Made by a program: the position numbers and the translations under genes | Part shown: positions 52,800-63,759 of the stretch, one piece after another | Layout: the number at the start of each line of letters is the position of its first letter | Position numbering within the stretch: position 1 is the first letter of the stretch | The notes under the pieces: generated by a model | Database searches by the model: none | The model's input: only the letters and a program-made list of their open reading frames with translations | What the model was told of the DNA's origin: nothing | From: Heterodera schachtii | Taxonomy: Eukaryota; Nematoda; Chromadorea; Rhabditida; Heteroderidae | Reading direction: 5' to 3' | DNA: 64,000 nucleotides | Assembly: GCA_023374025.1 (NCBI GenBank) | Contig: SIJG01000121.1 | Coordinates: 76,705 to 140,704 of the forward strand

Positions 52800-55651
52800 G
52801 TCAAACCAAAGGACACTCTCGTAAAGCGATAAATTTGCAAATTGGAGTTTGAAATTGACAAATCAGGATTTTTTAACCATAAAAAGCGGGTGCAATCGCG
52901 GTGAGAGGGGTGCACACTTACTTGAAGAAAAGCTTTCTCAATGTCACAAATTATGGCAATTTTGGGGGTACGAAAACGAAGAAGGAGGCCAATTAAATCA
53001 GACAAAATAATGGGACCGGGGTGTAGACAATCATTCAGTGAAAGTCCCTTCCCTAATTTTGCGGATCCGTCATAAACAATTCGAATTTTACCCTTTTCCT
53101 GGCTAATGACTGGGTGATGGGCGACATAATGAAGTGGAGGGGAGAATTCGGAGGAGTTGTCCACAAACTCAATAATTCCCAATTTCTTTTGTTCTTGAAT
53201 TATTGCATTATATTTATGTAACAGAGATTTGTCCTTTGAAAGTTGTTTGTGCACAGAGCATAAACGCCCCCAACAAAGACCAAAATTTGAGGGAAGAGGA
53301 AGGCTATGGGGGTCTGCTTTAAAGGGTAATTTAACTTGGTAACGGTTTTCGATTAATTCAATGGATTGGTTAAATGTTTGTAATACTTCCGACTCAGTTT
53401 GAAGGGGCTCGGGGGAATCCTTAATTCCAATTCCTTCCAATGTAAAGAAGTCAGGGGAGATAAAATTGTCGTTAAGTTCTTGAGAGGAAAAATTAATCAT
53501 TTTCACATTCGAATGACAGGAAGGAAAATTGGGTTTTCCGGCCACTAGAGGGCCCAATAAAGTTTGGACGAAATGGTATCCAGAGGGTAAGCGTTGGACT
53601 ACGGTAGGCTCCATTTCATAGTAATAGTCAGCACCCAAGAGAATAATGGGACTTTTTGATTGGAATTTTGGAAGCAATTCGGAGTATGTTAAAAGAGTTG
53701 GTGAATAGGCTAAATATGGGGTTGGGCGAGTTAAAGGATGCATTGCATTAGCGGTTACAACGATTGAACGACCGTCAATAAGCCTTAGGCCGAAATTAGT
53801 GGTGTAAGCGGGGACCGATTTACAATTTGTGCTGTTAAAAACTCCCAAATTGATGGACGAAGGTACAAGGGAAAGATTTAGGAATTGTGCCTCATTCAGG
53901 TCTATATATGTATGTGTGCTAGCATCGTCGAGCAGACCGATTCCCTTAACAAAGTTGGAAGGGATTTCCGGGTTAAAAATTGTAACTTCGACACATTTTA
54001 AAAGGATGGGTATTTGAAGGCACTCTTGCAAATTTGAAAATGTAGTATTTGTTTGTGGTGCCAAAAAAGAGTTTTTTGTGAAGTCAGACTCAGACGTGTT
54101 AATTGGAACTGAGCTTGGCAACTGAATGGAAGGGTTAGGAGCTAAATTTTGAATTGGATTATTTTGGTGTGGAAATGGTTGTGAGTTAGCTTGGGATGTT
54201 GAATAAAGGGCATCATTAGGAGAAGATGTTATGTTTGAATTACCAGAAAATGTATTGGGGTTTGGGGAAAAAGTATGAGTACAATAAGTAGAAGATTGCT
54301 TAGGTTTGGATTTGTTGGGACAAAGCACTCGTGGATGTTGGCCCTTGCATGCGGAGCAGTCGGTTGGTGTAGTACATTGATTTGCAAAATGGCCGGATTT
54401 GAGACATTTGAAACAACGCTTTAGAGTTTTTAAGCGCTCAATTCGAGCTGTAACTTCCAAAAAGTTAGGACAGTAAGTTGAAAAATGGGATGGATCATCG
54501 CAAAATAAGCAGGGTAATTTTGGTGTTATTTTGTGAGTGGATTGAGGATAAGGTTTTCCCTTTTGAGAATGAAATGTTAGGGTTGGAGGGGGGGACGAAA
54601 TCTCATGGTTAAAAGTTTTGTTAGTCCCGTGGTTAAATGTGACGTTTGGCTTTGATGGAGTTTGTTTTAGCAGTGGCATTTTTGGTTGTACTGAATCGAT
54701 TTGCTCTCTTCTCCGTAAAATGTTGCGGAGACGGTCCTTCAGTTGATCAGTGGACCAGTTGGCTTCTTCGTCTTTGGCCTTGAAAATTTCTTCCAGAACG
54801 AAGCGAGGGAGACGTTGCTCGATTTCCATTTGAAAAGAAGTAGTATCATAGGATTGGTTTAGTTGATTCATTTGGACACAAATGCATTCAATTTGATCAA
54901 GGAGGGAGCGCAAATCGGAACAAAACAAATCACCTCCACGAATACGGGGCAAATTCTTAAGGGAATTATGCAATGAGCGAGCTACATCTTCGGGATTATC
55001 GTAGCTTTTTGTAAGTAAAGCAAGCGCATCATTGTATGAGTTATCCGAAATTGGAAGAGGGCTAATGAGGGTAAGGGGAGTCCCGGTTAAACACTGTTTC
55101 AAGTACGTGAATTTGATGGAATCGGAGAGTGGTAAATCATGGACACAAGATTTAAAGGAATTCCAAAAGGACTGATATTCGACACAATTTCCGCTAAATT
55201 TGGGAAGTTCGGTTTTTGGCAGATGGATAACAGAGGAATTGGGAGAATTAGTATTTGTTGGGTTAGTATTTTGGGAAATAGTAGTCTCCAATTTGCGGCG
55301 CTGAGTTCGAAGAGAACGTTCGTATTTTTTGAGGGTATTTACAACCCGGGGAAATGGTGTTGTAGCAATGAATTCGTCGTAGGCGGTGTTGTCCGATAGC
55401 CGTTCGTTTCCGGTCATGCTTGTTCGCAGAGCCATCCATTTGTCACTCGCGTCAGACAATTGGGCAATGTAATCGTTTACCTCATTTGACTCATCATCCA
55501 GGTCTTGGATAATGGATTGGACTTGTCGGTAGTAATTGGAATCGGATTGACCCTGGGGGCGGGCGGGGATCGGAAAGTCCTTCTGATTATCAGCAATTTC
55601 AGAAGCGTCCGGAAAAACCAAGCCAATTGTTGTCCGATAATGGGTACTCAT
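52757..55651 (-). CDS. BEL/Pao Gag-protease-RT polyprotein (964 codons open)
   Basis: Starts MSTHYRTTIGLVFPDASEIA at 55651. Gag region with LPKTELPKFSGNCVEYQSFW; CCHC knuckles at about residues 380-450 (CLFCDDPSHFSTYC, CFKCLKSGHFANQC, CSACKGQHPRVLC); protease region with GLLDDASTHTYID and LLGADYYYEMEP; then RT from about residue 750 (EKGKIRIVYDGSAKLGKGLS, CDIEKAFLQVSVHPSHRDCT, VSFGLTCSPFLL). The frame ends at 52757 after AATIRII, and the continuation (YHLTTNPSHLSQEIL) is one frame over. One missing base near 52765 therefore separates it from the next frame, since sister BEL polyproteins are single frames. Confidence 0.88.
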   Translation of the reverse strand: MSTHYRTTIGLVFPDASEIADNQKDFPIPARPQGQSDSNYYRQVQSIIQDLDDESNEVNDYIAQLSDASDKWMALRTSMTGNERLSDNTAYDEFIATTPFPRVVNTLKKYERSLRTQRRKLETTISQNTNPTNTNSPNSSVIHLPKTELPKFSGNCVEYQSFWNSFKSCVHDLPLSDSIKFTYLKQCLTGTPLTLISPLPISDNSYNDALALLTKSYDNPEDVARSLHNSLKNLPRIRGGDLFCSDLRSLLDQIECICVQMNQLNQSYDTTSFQMEIEQRLPRFVLEEIFKAKDEEANWSTDQLKDRLRNILRRREQIDSVQPKMPLLKQTPSKPNVTFNHGTNKTFNHEISSPPPTLTFHSQKGKPYPQSTHKITPKLPCLFCDDPSHFSTYCPNFLEVTARIERLKTLKRCFKCLKSGHFANQCTTPTDCSACKGQHPRVLCPNKSKPKQSSTYCTHTFSPNPNTFSGNSNITSSPNDALYSTSQANSQPFPHQNNPIQNLAPNPSIQLPSSVPINTSESDFTKNSFLAPQTNTTFSNLQECLQIPILLKCVEVTIFNPEIPSNFVKGIGLLDDASTHTYIDLNEAQFLNLSLVPSSINLGVFNSTNCKSVPAYTTNFGLRLIDGRSIVVTANAMHPLTRPTPYLAYSPTLLTYSELLPKFQSKSPIILLGADYYYEMEPTVVQRLPSGYHFVQTLLGPLVAGKPNFPSCHSNVKMINFSSQELNDNFISPDFFTLEGIGIKDSPEPLQTESEVLQTFNQSIELIENRYQVKLPFKADPHSLPLPSNFGLCWGRLCSVHKQLSKDKSLLHKYNAIIQEQKKLGIIEFVDNSSEFSPPLHYVAHHPVISQEKGKIRIVYDGSAKLGKGLSLNDCLHPGPIILSDLIGLLLRFRTPKIAIICDIEKAFLQVSVHPSHRDCTRFLWLKNPDLSISNSNLQIYRFTRVSFGLTCSPFLLAATIRII

Positions 55652-55689
55652 TAGGATTTAAGTTTCCCGGCCGTTGTGTCTCGTAATTG

Positions 55690-56057
55690 GGAAATATGCC
55701 CCCAAATTTAACTCAAACTTTGGACGGCAAAATCACGAGAATTTATTATCACTGAGCAAAAATGGGAAAAAGGTGTAAGCGATAAAAATTCATGAAGTCA
55801 GCAGCAAAAAACAAGGAATGGCGAAAAAGCGATCGCCGATCAGCCTCAATCCAACGAACGGGGCGGGGAAGGGGATATTAATATTACACAATAAGTGATC
55901 ATTGAAAGCGGGGGAGGGCGTGCGAATATCCGGCCAAGCTGATGGCTGGCGATTGTGGCAAAAGGACAATACTCGGAAATTGTGAAATGTTTGGCTGGGG
56001 GATGACTTGGGAATGGGAGAGGGGGGGGCCATGGGATAAGTTTCGCAAATCGCGACA
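55690..56057 (-). repeat. 5' LTR of the BEL/Pao element
   Basis: The outer end is set at 56057 by the breakdown of homology with 48302 and by the TG start. The inner end is approximate, since the duplicated block continues through the leader to gag. A shared leader word ACAACGGCCGGGAA lies at 55664-55677, also found in the truncated element at 10131. Confidence 0.7.
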
Positions 56058-56058
56058 C

Positions 56059-56166
56059 CGCTGTATGCAAATTCCAACTCGGCCTTTTGCGGTTTGACCT
56101 CTTTGGGCCATTGAACGGTGAGCAGTGTCCATTTGGTGTCCAACTCGCGCTTCAAATCCGACAAAA
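56059..56166 (-). pseudogene. N-terminal aminopeptidase exon interrupted by the LTR
   Basis: After an AG acceptor (GCACAG), the minus strand reads LSDLKRELDTKWTLLTVQWP, KEVKPQKAELEFAYSG, then stops at the LTR. This resembles the M1 N-terminal domain just before 'GELNDKMKGFYR' in PSA proteins. The following exon would be the one now inverted at 47339. The match is to family pattern, not to a specific sequence, so identity is likely but not certain. Confidence 0.6.
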
Positions 56167-56324
56167 CTGTGCAACAATGAAAGGAAAATTCTTTATTTTT
56201 TGTCCGGTATTCAATTCCTAAAAATTAAATGTATTCAAACAAAGAAGCAACAAATAAATATACGGGGCAATTATCATATCAATTCCATTCCTAATGATCG
56301 ATCATTTGTAAATAATTCATTCAT

Positions 56325-57648
56325 TCATTTCTTCTGCTCTCCGCTGGGCCCGTGATTCATTTTCAGACGATTTTTTGCGTTCATTTGGCCCGCTTTTGGT
56401 GGAGACAATGGCCTAAATGAAATGGAAATTAAATTGTCGAGACAAATAAAAACAAAAACAGTTGTGGCTCACCCAATGCAATTTCCATAAAGCTCAAAAG
56501 CGATTTTGTTCAAATTTCCGTCCTCCCATTGAATTGTCTTCCCAATTTGCCATCGCTTCAGCACCAAATCGATATATTCAATACCACTATCATCATCATC
56601 TTCTTCATCCACATCTTCATCATCCTTTTCTTTCTCCAATGTCAGCTTTTCGTTGGTCCGTTCGTTCTCCAATTCAAATGGCTCAATTGGCGTTGATTCA
56701 TCAAATAGTTCAAGTCGAATTATATAGTTGGTAGAAGAAATGGTGGCACAGAGAAATGCCTAAACATTTGAAAACGAAAAACAAATGGCAATTAATCCAA
56801 ATATTTTATTGCAAATGTGGCCACACCGTTTTGAAATTGTTGATCAATTCAATGGTTTTTGACGTATCACCACAGCAAATCAATCGCTTCGGCTGACCAT
56901 TTTTTGTCGGAATGTGCAACCATTTGGTCAATGCTTGGCCAGCAGTTGCATTTGGCCCATCATCACAAATTGCATCGGGAAGCAGTTCACCGGAATTGAT
57001 TGAAACCAATTGGTTGAGTTCGGTGAGAATTGTTGACGAGGTGAGACGACGCAAATTGTCCAGATCGTGGCTATCGGAAAAGGACAAATGGCGAATGTTT
57101 GGCGCGAAAATGGGCCAAATTTGACGAGCAAAAACATCCCAAACTTGCTGGACATTCTTGGCCTCAATATAAAAATCCAAATTCAAATCGGTGCCTTTGT
57201 CAAAAATTTGCTGATTGGCACGGAGAAATTCGACGACGGAATGATCAATATAACTGAAAGGAAATGCTTTTATAATAATTCGTTGAATTTTGTTTGTTTA
57301 CTAAATCAAAAGGTCATCAAAGCGAATTTTGCTGTTCATCGGATGGTCGGGCAACGGAAATGGCACAGATTTGCCATTGCTTTTCTCGACATGCAATTTT
57401 GCTGTTGTTCGTGCCTTGTGAATTCTGATTGATCTCCAAATTGTCAGTTCGCTTCTGCCATCGAAATGCTTGTCCACCAAAACTTCGAAACGTGGCGAAA
57501 GAAGTGCCATTTTGAGGCCGAGTTGAGGACGATCAAAATGAGGGAAAATGTCCATCCACACGTCGTTGCACACCCAACTGAAATGGGTTTGGAAAATTAA
57601 TGAAATGAGAAATTTGTTTATCTAAAAAATTCTTTACCGTCGGTTCAT
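56325..57648 (-). CDS. Group A F-box-like protein (362 aa)
   Basis: Exons 57648-57638, 57577-57302, 57253-56827, 56759-56473 and 56412-56325, all in frame. First exon 11 nt (ATGAACCGACG). Motifs: VCNDVWMDIFPHFDRPQLGL, LALLSPRFEVLVDKHF-type helix, PLPDHPMNSKIRF; YIDHSVVEFLRANQQIFD, VWDVFARQIWPIFAPNIR, DGPNATAGQALTKWLH; PFELENERTNEKLTLE, an acidic run DDEDVDEEDDDD, VLKRWQIGKTIQW; tail PLSPPKAGQMNAKNRLKMNH plus GPSGEQKK, longer than in its sisters. Differences: KRWQI instead of KRCPI, so the otherwise conserved cysteine is lost, and the last exon is extended. Probably functional. Adaptor function is inferred. Confidence 0.84.
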
Positions 57649-58900
57649 TTTCTCAATTTGCCGTTTTCAAAATGATTGATGTAACAAAGAATACCTATTC
57701 AGTTTAAGCTACATAAAATAGAAGAAAAAAATGAGAGCAAAGGAGAAAAACAATCAAAAAATGATCAAATACACATATTATATAAAAATTAAATAAATTT
57801 TAGAAATCTCTCCGTCTGTCAGTTTTTTGAATAAAAATTTTTCTTTTATCTTAGAGATTTAAAAAAAAAAAGTTTGGCACAATTGCCTTAAAAACAACAA
57901 AAATTCTTTAAAAACAAATGTGCTAGTAAAAAAGAAATAAATAAATTTGTTGATTGTGAGATTTGAAAGGGAGCTTCTCTGAAAAAAAGAGACCAATTTA
58001 GCTTCTCAATTTTTAATTTTAACTTCTAAATGTACTTATTTTAAAATTAATTTTTTTTTCGCCATAATACTATGATCATAAGCAGGGTTGGCAGATGAAA
58101 ATTTTCAAAAATGTTCAAATGTTATATTTTTGATTGCCCAAGATCAATTTGAGCAATTTTTTTTTTTTGAAATAAGCATTTTGTGAAAATCTGAGCACGA
58201 AAAATCGAAGTCGATTTTTTTTGCGGCGCTTTTTTCAAAAACTTTTGGGGAATAAGGGGCTGGCGGTACCGATAGGCGCCGCCAGGGGAAAAATTGAGAA
58301 TTTTAACCATATTTTTAGCAGATTTTCATTAAAAATTATTAATCAGGGCTGACGACTTTTCTTGAGCGAGACTCGAGAGTTTTAGCAATACCTCGCACAT
58401 CGTTTCTTCGCGGCGCTGCGCCTTTTTAATAAATGTTCTCAATTTTTCAGGCGATTATCAAAATTTTGCCAAAAAAAAAACATTTTTGTAAAAAAAATTT
58501 TGGCTGGCCTTACGACAGATTTTGGGTAAAATAATTTTAAAGATAACATTAAAAGACAATCTAACAAACAAATTCATTAAAACTTTTCTCAGTGACGAAA
58601 TGATAGGGAGCCGATTTTTCGTGCTCAGACTTCCATAAAATGCTTACAAATGACAAGAAATTGATGAATTTGATTGTTTCAAAAGAAAAATATGACATTT
58701 AACTAATTTGTTCGCAATTTTATGATATTTTAAAAAAGAGGATTTTTCATTTCAAATGAGGATTTTTTGAGGTATTTTAGTAGCAAATGAGGATTTTTTA
58801 TGGCTGAAATGAGGAATTTCAAAATTTTGAGATCGAAACCCTGCGTTAAGGTTCAAAAAAGTTATGGCCAGAAGAATTCAAAAAACCAGATTTTCCAACT
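57649..58900. other. Intergenic, no gene seen
   Basis: AT-rich. 58215-58300 (minus strand) is another GGCACCGCCGG repeat: TTTGCGGCGCTTTTTTC then GGCGGTACCGATAGGCGCC. CAGGGCTGACGACTTTT at 58346 resembles an hAT end, but no partner was found. Confidence 0.5.
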
Positions 58901-58944
58901 TTTTTGGCTTGAACTTTTTTTAAACTTAACGAAATTTTGAAATT

Positions 58945-59201
58945 TTGCAGGCTAATAGAGCATCCGAAGGGCTCTCGAATGATACCAAGAAAGTTGGATT
59001 TGGTTGACAAAGAAAAAAATTATAGGCAAAAACTTGCGCTCGTACGAAAACAACCCGTACGAAAACGGCCCGGTCCGGGACAATTATTTGAGAAAAAACT
59101 GACTGACATTTCATTTTTTATTCATTGAATTCAAATTGCACTTAATTTAGGCCTTTGTCTTCACCGGCGGCGAGTCAAAGCGGCGGAAAAGATGAGAAAT
59201 G
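58945..59201 (+). pseudogene. Half foldback element and Group A tail exon relic
   Basis: 58945-59030 has GGCTCTCGAATGATACCAAG and AAAGTTGGATTTGGTTGACA, one arm of the foldback family. 59151-59201 follows a TTAATTTAG acceptor and reads PLSSPAASQSGGKDEK and a stop, which matches the tail exon of Group A genes. The rest of that gene is missing. Confidence 0.55.
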
Positions 59202-60594
59202 AACAGAAATATTTTGGAGATAATTGAATTGGACAAATTGATCTGCTGCTGATCACTTTTGTTGCTCATTTTTGCTCGTTAATTTTGTTCATTTTTTCCG
59301 ACGAAAAAATCTTTGACTTTTGTGACGTAAAAACTTTTCTTTTGCCTAAACTAAAATTTGAAAAAAATAGGGGAAAACTCCGCCTCGGCAAAAAATAATA
59401 TTTCAGTGTCAGTGCCCTTGAAAAATTTCAAAACCAAAAAAAATCATGGAATTTTTTATGAATTTTGTTGGTTTTTTGGATCAGTATTGTACTGGTCGAC
59501 GATGCGTTCAATGACCATAATTTTTTGTTGGTTACTCAAAAAAAAATAATTGGGTGAACTATTGTGAACGCCCAGTGTGAAAAAGGGTCAAATCATCTAA
59601 GAAGGGAACCTCGCGAACTGTAAGTCGGAAAGTGGGTATAAATTTGGTACCATTGGATAGAGGAGGGTCGACTTCTATTGTGAATTTTTAACTTTACGTG
59701 CCAATAGCGAAAAATAAAAAAGTTATGGGACCTCAAAAATCGAATTTTTGGCCAAAGGGCCCATTTCCAGCTTTGTTAACTAATTCTTTGTTTATGATTT
59801 TTTTTTTGAGATGCTGATTCGACATCGCTGGCACCAAAATTCACGAAAATTAGCAAAAAATAAATAAAAGAAAAAAGTCAAAATTTGATGAAACTCTGTT
59901 AAAAAATATCCAAAATTTCCAATTTATCCCCAGCGGGACAACTTTTTTCTTTAAATTGAAAATAAAAAATTTATATTGCTAAATTAAATTTTTATTTTTC
60001 GATTCCCTTGTCGGATTTAGGAAATATTCATAGGTAACGGAATTTAGAAATTTAAAATTTCCGATTTTTTGAAAAAATCAAACACATATCACTTATTTCG
60101 ATATTTAAACTTTTTACTAAAATTTAACTCCTTCTAAAACCATTCTTTTAAAATAAATAAAATTTTATTCCTTATTTGTAAAAAATGTTTTGTGTATTTT
60201 AGTAGGAACAAACAAGTTTATTTCGAAAAATTACAAAAAAATTCTTTTTTTTTAAAAGTGGGGGGGGGGGGGGTACCATCCTTACTATTCAGCATCAATT
60301 GGGTGGAATAAATGCAACAATTGCTGATATTTCATCAAATGGATCAGCTTCTCGGTGTGAATTTTACGCGCCCTTTTGTTTATTTTTAGACATGTTTTTT
60401 TGTATTAAGTGCACAGAAATTTTAGGCTTTTGCCTAAAAATCGCATACCTAGTAATTACACTCTTTTTCACAATTTAAGTTTTTGTGTAATGATGTTTGG
60501 ACTCCCTTTTGCCTCGGCAAAGGCTTTTTCTTTTCTATAATGATATAAAATAAAATTACCATTTATTTTTCTTGTATTTTGTTGTCCTCAAATG
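59202..60594. other. No gene seen
   Basis: AT-rich with a poly-G run at 60256-60269. GGTACCATTGGATAG at 59649 is a weak foldback-family word. The short open frames have no features. Confidence 0.5.
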
Positions 60595-60835
60595 TCGAGT
60601 CCTTAAAGTCGGGTCCTAAAAAATCAGGTCCTCAAAATTCGGGCTCTCAAAAGTCGGGCCTCAAATGTCGAGTCCTTAAAGTCGGGTCCTCAAAATTCGG
60701 GCCCTCAAAAGGCGGGCCTCAAATGTCGCGTCCTTAAAGTCGGGACCTCAAAATTCGGACCCTCAAAAGTCGGGCCTCAAAAGTCACGTTCTCAAAAGTG
60801 TGTCCCCTAATCTGATGTCGAGTCCTAAAAAGTCA
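60595..60835 (+). repeat. Minisatellite, about 58-bp unit
   Basis: Roughly four units of the form AAATGTCGAGTCCTTAAAGT, CGGGTCCTCAAAATTCGGGC, CCTCAAAAGTCGGGCCTC follow one another, each with a few base changes. The unit itself is built of a shorter 14-16 base motif (TCAAAAGTCGGGCC). It is non-coding. Confidence 0.8.
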
Positions 60836-60984
60836 GGTCATCAATTATTTTCTTCTAAAATGATGCAACAAAACGCCTTCGCTACCGACTTCCGCCTCCG
60901 CTGCAAGAAGGCTTTTTTTGAATTCCGAGTAAAATGTAAACAAATTTGATTTCCCCGAAATGACGTGCTGATCACATTTTTTAG

Positions 60985-61560
60985 CCGTCTCAACTGCCCC
61001 AGCTGGTAGTTCTTGGACTGGATCGACTCCTTGCGGCGGCACATCAGCCGCAGCACCGGGCCGATCACGACCGCCACACCAACCGCAAGCCCGATGCGCC
61101 CGGCTTGCTGTTTGGAGTGTTCAGCACACAGCCCCCCAACGCCAACGCTCCTGTATCCGGTAAACCAATTTCCTGATGCAAAATGTGCCATTTAGTTTTT
61201 TCTTATTTATCAAAATGCAAACACGAACAGGGAGGGAAAAATTGGGACCTATTAAACATTTATTGAACAAGGAACCAATTAAGGCATTGTCTAACCAAAA
61301 TGCACAATTCCCGTTTACAGGTAGAACCGTCGTATACACGGTCTACCGGTGCAGGAGGGTTGGCGCGCGGCCGTTGTCCGTGACGTTCCCGCACGACAAC
61401 GACGCGCGGATGGACTACGTGAGTGCCCTTGAACGTGCGCAGATGCTGCTTGGCCTCCACCATCTGCCGCCCCTCGCCATCTGGCTCTGGCCGTACGCCC
61501 ACGCCTTCGGACCGTCCCGAAGCGGCGCCGCGGCAGTTGCTGGGTGAAATGTTAAAGGAA
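60985..61560. other. GC-rich coding-looking island, identity unresolved
   Basis: Two GC-rich blocks (60985-61160 and 61321-61560) stand out from the AT-rich surroundings and have long open frames on both strands. On the plus strand an exon-like 61321-61420, between TTTACAG and a consensus GTGAGT donor, reads TVVYTVYRCRRVGARPLSVT then FPHDNDARMDY; the FPHDND word recalls the N-terminal part of cytosolic carboxypeptidases (M14D), but this is weak. On the minus strand 61160-60985 can read a membrane segment (LAVGVAVVIGPVLRLM) with CRRKESIQSKNYQLGQL. I cannot decide the strand or product. Confidence 0.3.
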
Positions 61561-62509
61561 TTGCGGAGGCGGTGCAGTGAGCGGAGGGCGGCGGCGCCGG
61601 CACTTCAACTAACCCAAACGGCCCTCTTTAGGGCCACAATTCCACATTTGGACGTAATGACTTTTTAAAAGGACCGACTTTGGTTTAAAAAAATCGAAAA
61701 AAGTGATTGATTGAATCAAAAATGGTTGTCTGACATTTTGTTGAGACAAATTATTAGGACAGATTCAACGGAATTAAATTAGCTTAGCAAAACTTTAAAA
61801 AATATATGTGGAGTCAGAAGATTCCTTTTTAAACCATGGCATCCAAGAGGGCATTATTTTAAAAAATCAGTTCTTTTCGGTTTTATGGCGCTCAATTTCA
61901 CGGGGATTTGAATTCGCCCGAGAAAACTAGGAAATCCCGTTTCCTGTCTTTTTTTGCCCGTCGTGTTTTACGGAATAAAAATTTTTAGAAAATACACACC
62001 AAAAAAGAGAATTTTTTGGAAATTTTGGCAAATTTTTTAGGTATTTTGTTCGCTACCTAAAATTTTCGGTGACAACTGAATGAGCTTATTACAAAAATTT
62101 TGAGATGTATTTGGTTACAAATTGTGAAGCTTGAATTTGATAAAATTTTTGGCATTTTTAACCTTTAAACCCATTTTTTGGTATAGTCTATTATCTAAGT
62201 TGGTTTAGCAAATATTTAATATTTTTGGAATTTCTGAGGTTTAAATTTTATATTTTGTCAGTTTTAGTCCATATTTGGCCATTTTTGAGCTTTTTAATCC
62301 ATATTTCAGGCATTTTAGTCCATATAATTTCGAGCCCTACTTATTTGTGATTTAAAAAATTATTTGTCTCAAAACTGATTTGGCATAATTTGTTTGCTTT
62401 TTGTATAAATTTTACGATTTTATACCCCCTAAATTTGAGTTTTTAGAGCTTAAAAATTGGAGCCCCAAGCATAAATTCGCCAATCAATCGCTTCCTTTTC
62501 CCATTTTGC
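61561..62509. other. No gene seen
   Basis: AT-rich stretch without coding signal, inverted repeat or clear tandem repeat. Confidence 0.5.
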
Positions 62510-63115
62510 CAAAGGAAATGATGAAATTGGCAGGACAGGAGCTGAAGCCGAGGCAAAATCCAAAATTAGAGAAAAATTGATTAAAAAAAACTAAATGATA
62601 ACGAGAATATTACCGCTTTGAATTGCTTCATTTTTCAACGCCATAATCCCATCCCATCATTCTTCTGCGACCAATATTTGTGCACCTTCGGCACATTGTC
62701 CGGATGAGAGTGAAAAGCCATTTGGCCACCGCTTGTCCTCCTGTGTCATGGCACAGTCATCGGCCGGGAATTCGGTGAAGAAATTGCCAAAAACGAAAGA
62801 GACAACACCAAGAGATGGACAATCGTTGAGAACAGAATTGACGGTACAAATTGTCGCATGCGGTGGAAAAATTCGGCAAACAATGGCATTCCATGAATGT
62901 TTTTTCCGTTACTTATGCTGATGCGTTTGAAGCCGATCGCTGACTTTGCGTTGGCAATTGGCTTTTGCGGAATTGGCAATGCTTTTCCATGGCAATTGCC
63001 ACTTCCCAGTTACGTTGTGCCATTTCCTCTATTGGCTTCGAATTTTAATAAATTTCAGCGTGCGTTCGTCCACTTAGAAGTCAAATCGGTGGCTGATCAG
63101 CTCAATTCCTAGGCG
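62510..63115 (-). pseudogene. Group B gene, heavily decayed
   Basis: On the minus strand, from the right: 63115-62945 is an F-box-like exon relic (LGIELISHRFDF, VDERTLKF) with stops; 62900-62630 a middle-exon relic (LNDCPSLGVVSFVFGNFFTE, FPADDCAM, FSLSSG); 62560-62510 the start of a C-terminal exon (FASASAPVL). Several frameshifts and stops. The FASAS motif relates it to the plus-strand B copies at 33-37 kb. Confidence 0.65.
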
Positions 63116-63414
63116 ATGATGATGAAAACGGAAAGCAAAATTGAAAATTGGGATTTTACAGAAATTGTCCAACACATTTTTTAACCCTAAAATTTCGACC
63201 GTGGAATATTCTTTCATCCCCCTAAATAAATTTTTTTAGCAAAATTCATTAAAAATTCCTTCGTCATGGTGTCCCCAAGTTTTATGGAAAAACGCACCAA
63301 AAAATGAAAATTCCTTTTTTGTTGCGATTTTCCCATTTCCTGCACAAAAAAAACATCCAACGAATTTTAATTAAAAAAACAAAACAATAATTCATAATGA
63401 TCGATCATTTCTCA

Positions 63415-63716
63415 TCAAAGCTCCCAAGCATTGAGAAGTGCCGAATTGGTGGGCACTTCTTCTTCTTCGTCGTTGCTTTGTCCCTCCGCTGGCGCAGTCA
63501 ATGGCCTTAATTATGTGCAATTTAATTCGGTGAACAATTTAACAATGGCAAATGCCAATCGCTCGTTGCTCACCCAAGAAAATTGGCACCGTTCAAATAA
63601 AAGAGGACATTGTTCAAAGGGTGCGCCGGACTTCCATCATTCTGCTGCTGAACCGCCGCCGTCTCCCCAATCGGACATCGCTTCAGCAGTAGTGGCGAAA
63701 AAGTTCCAAATTTCGG
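63415..63716 (-). pseudogene. Group A fragment: C-terminal and tail exons
   Basis: 63716-63573 reads the C-terminal exon piece LLLKRCPIGETAAVQQQNDG; 63510-63415 the tail exon PLTAPAEGQSNDEEEEVPTN and SALLNAWEL. To the right the gene is cut near 63717 by a foldback-family repeat. The KRCPIGETAA motif is closest to the gene at 30449. Confidence 0.65.
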
Positions 63717-63759
63717 TAGGGGTCAGTTGCGTCTGGCCAGTTGCGTCTGAGCCAAGCTT

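Larger units (their letters stand above)
47755..56057 (-). mobile_element. Nearly complete BEL/Pao LTR retrotransposon
   Basis: Minus orientation. 5' LTR starting TGTCGCGATTTGCG at 56057, gag-pol from 55651, integrase ending at 49950, then a membrane-protein region (49645-48303), and the 3' LTR starting TGTCGCG at 48301. The two LTRs are practically identical, which argues for recent insertion. At its right edge the element cuts into an aminopeptidase exon (56059-56166). A target duplication cannot be read because the left end is anomalous. Confidence 0.88.

Noticed and set aside
55640..55760. tRNA primer-binding site of the BEL/Pao element
   Set aside because: TTTGGGGGCATATTTCCC and TTTGGGGTATTC occur in the two leaders, but I could not place them next to an LTR end in CA or match a specific tRNA.
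61321..61420. Cytosolic carboxypeptidase exon (FPHDND word)
   Set aside because: Only six residues recall the family; the following HYPYTYS motif is absent. Left as unresolved.
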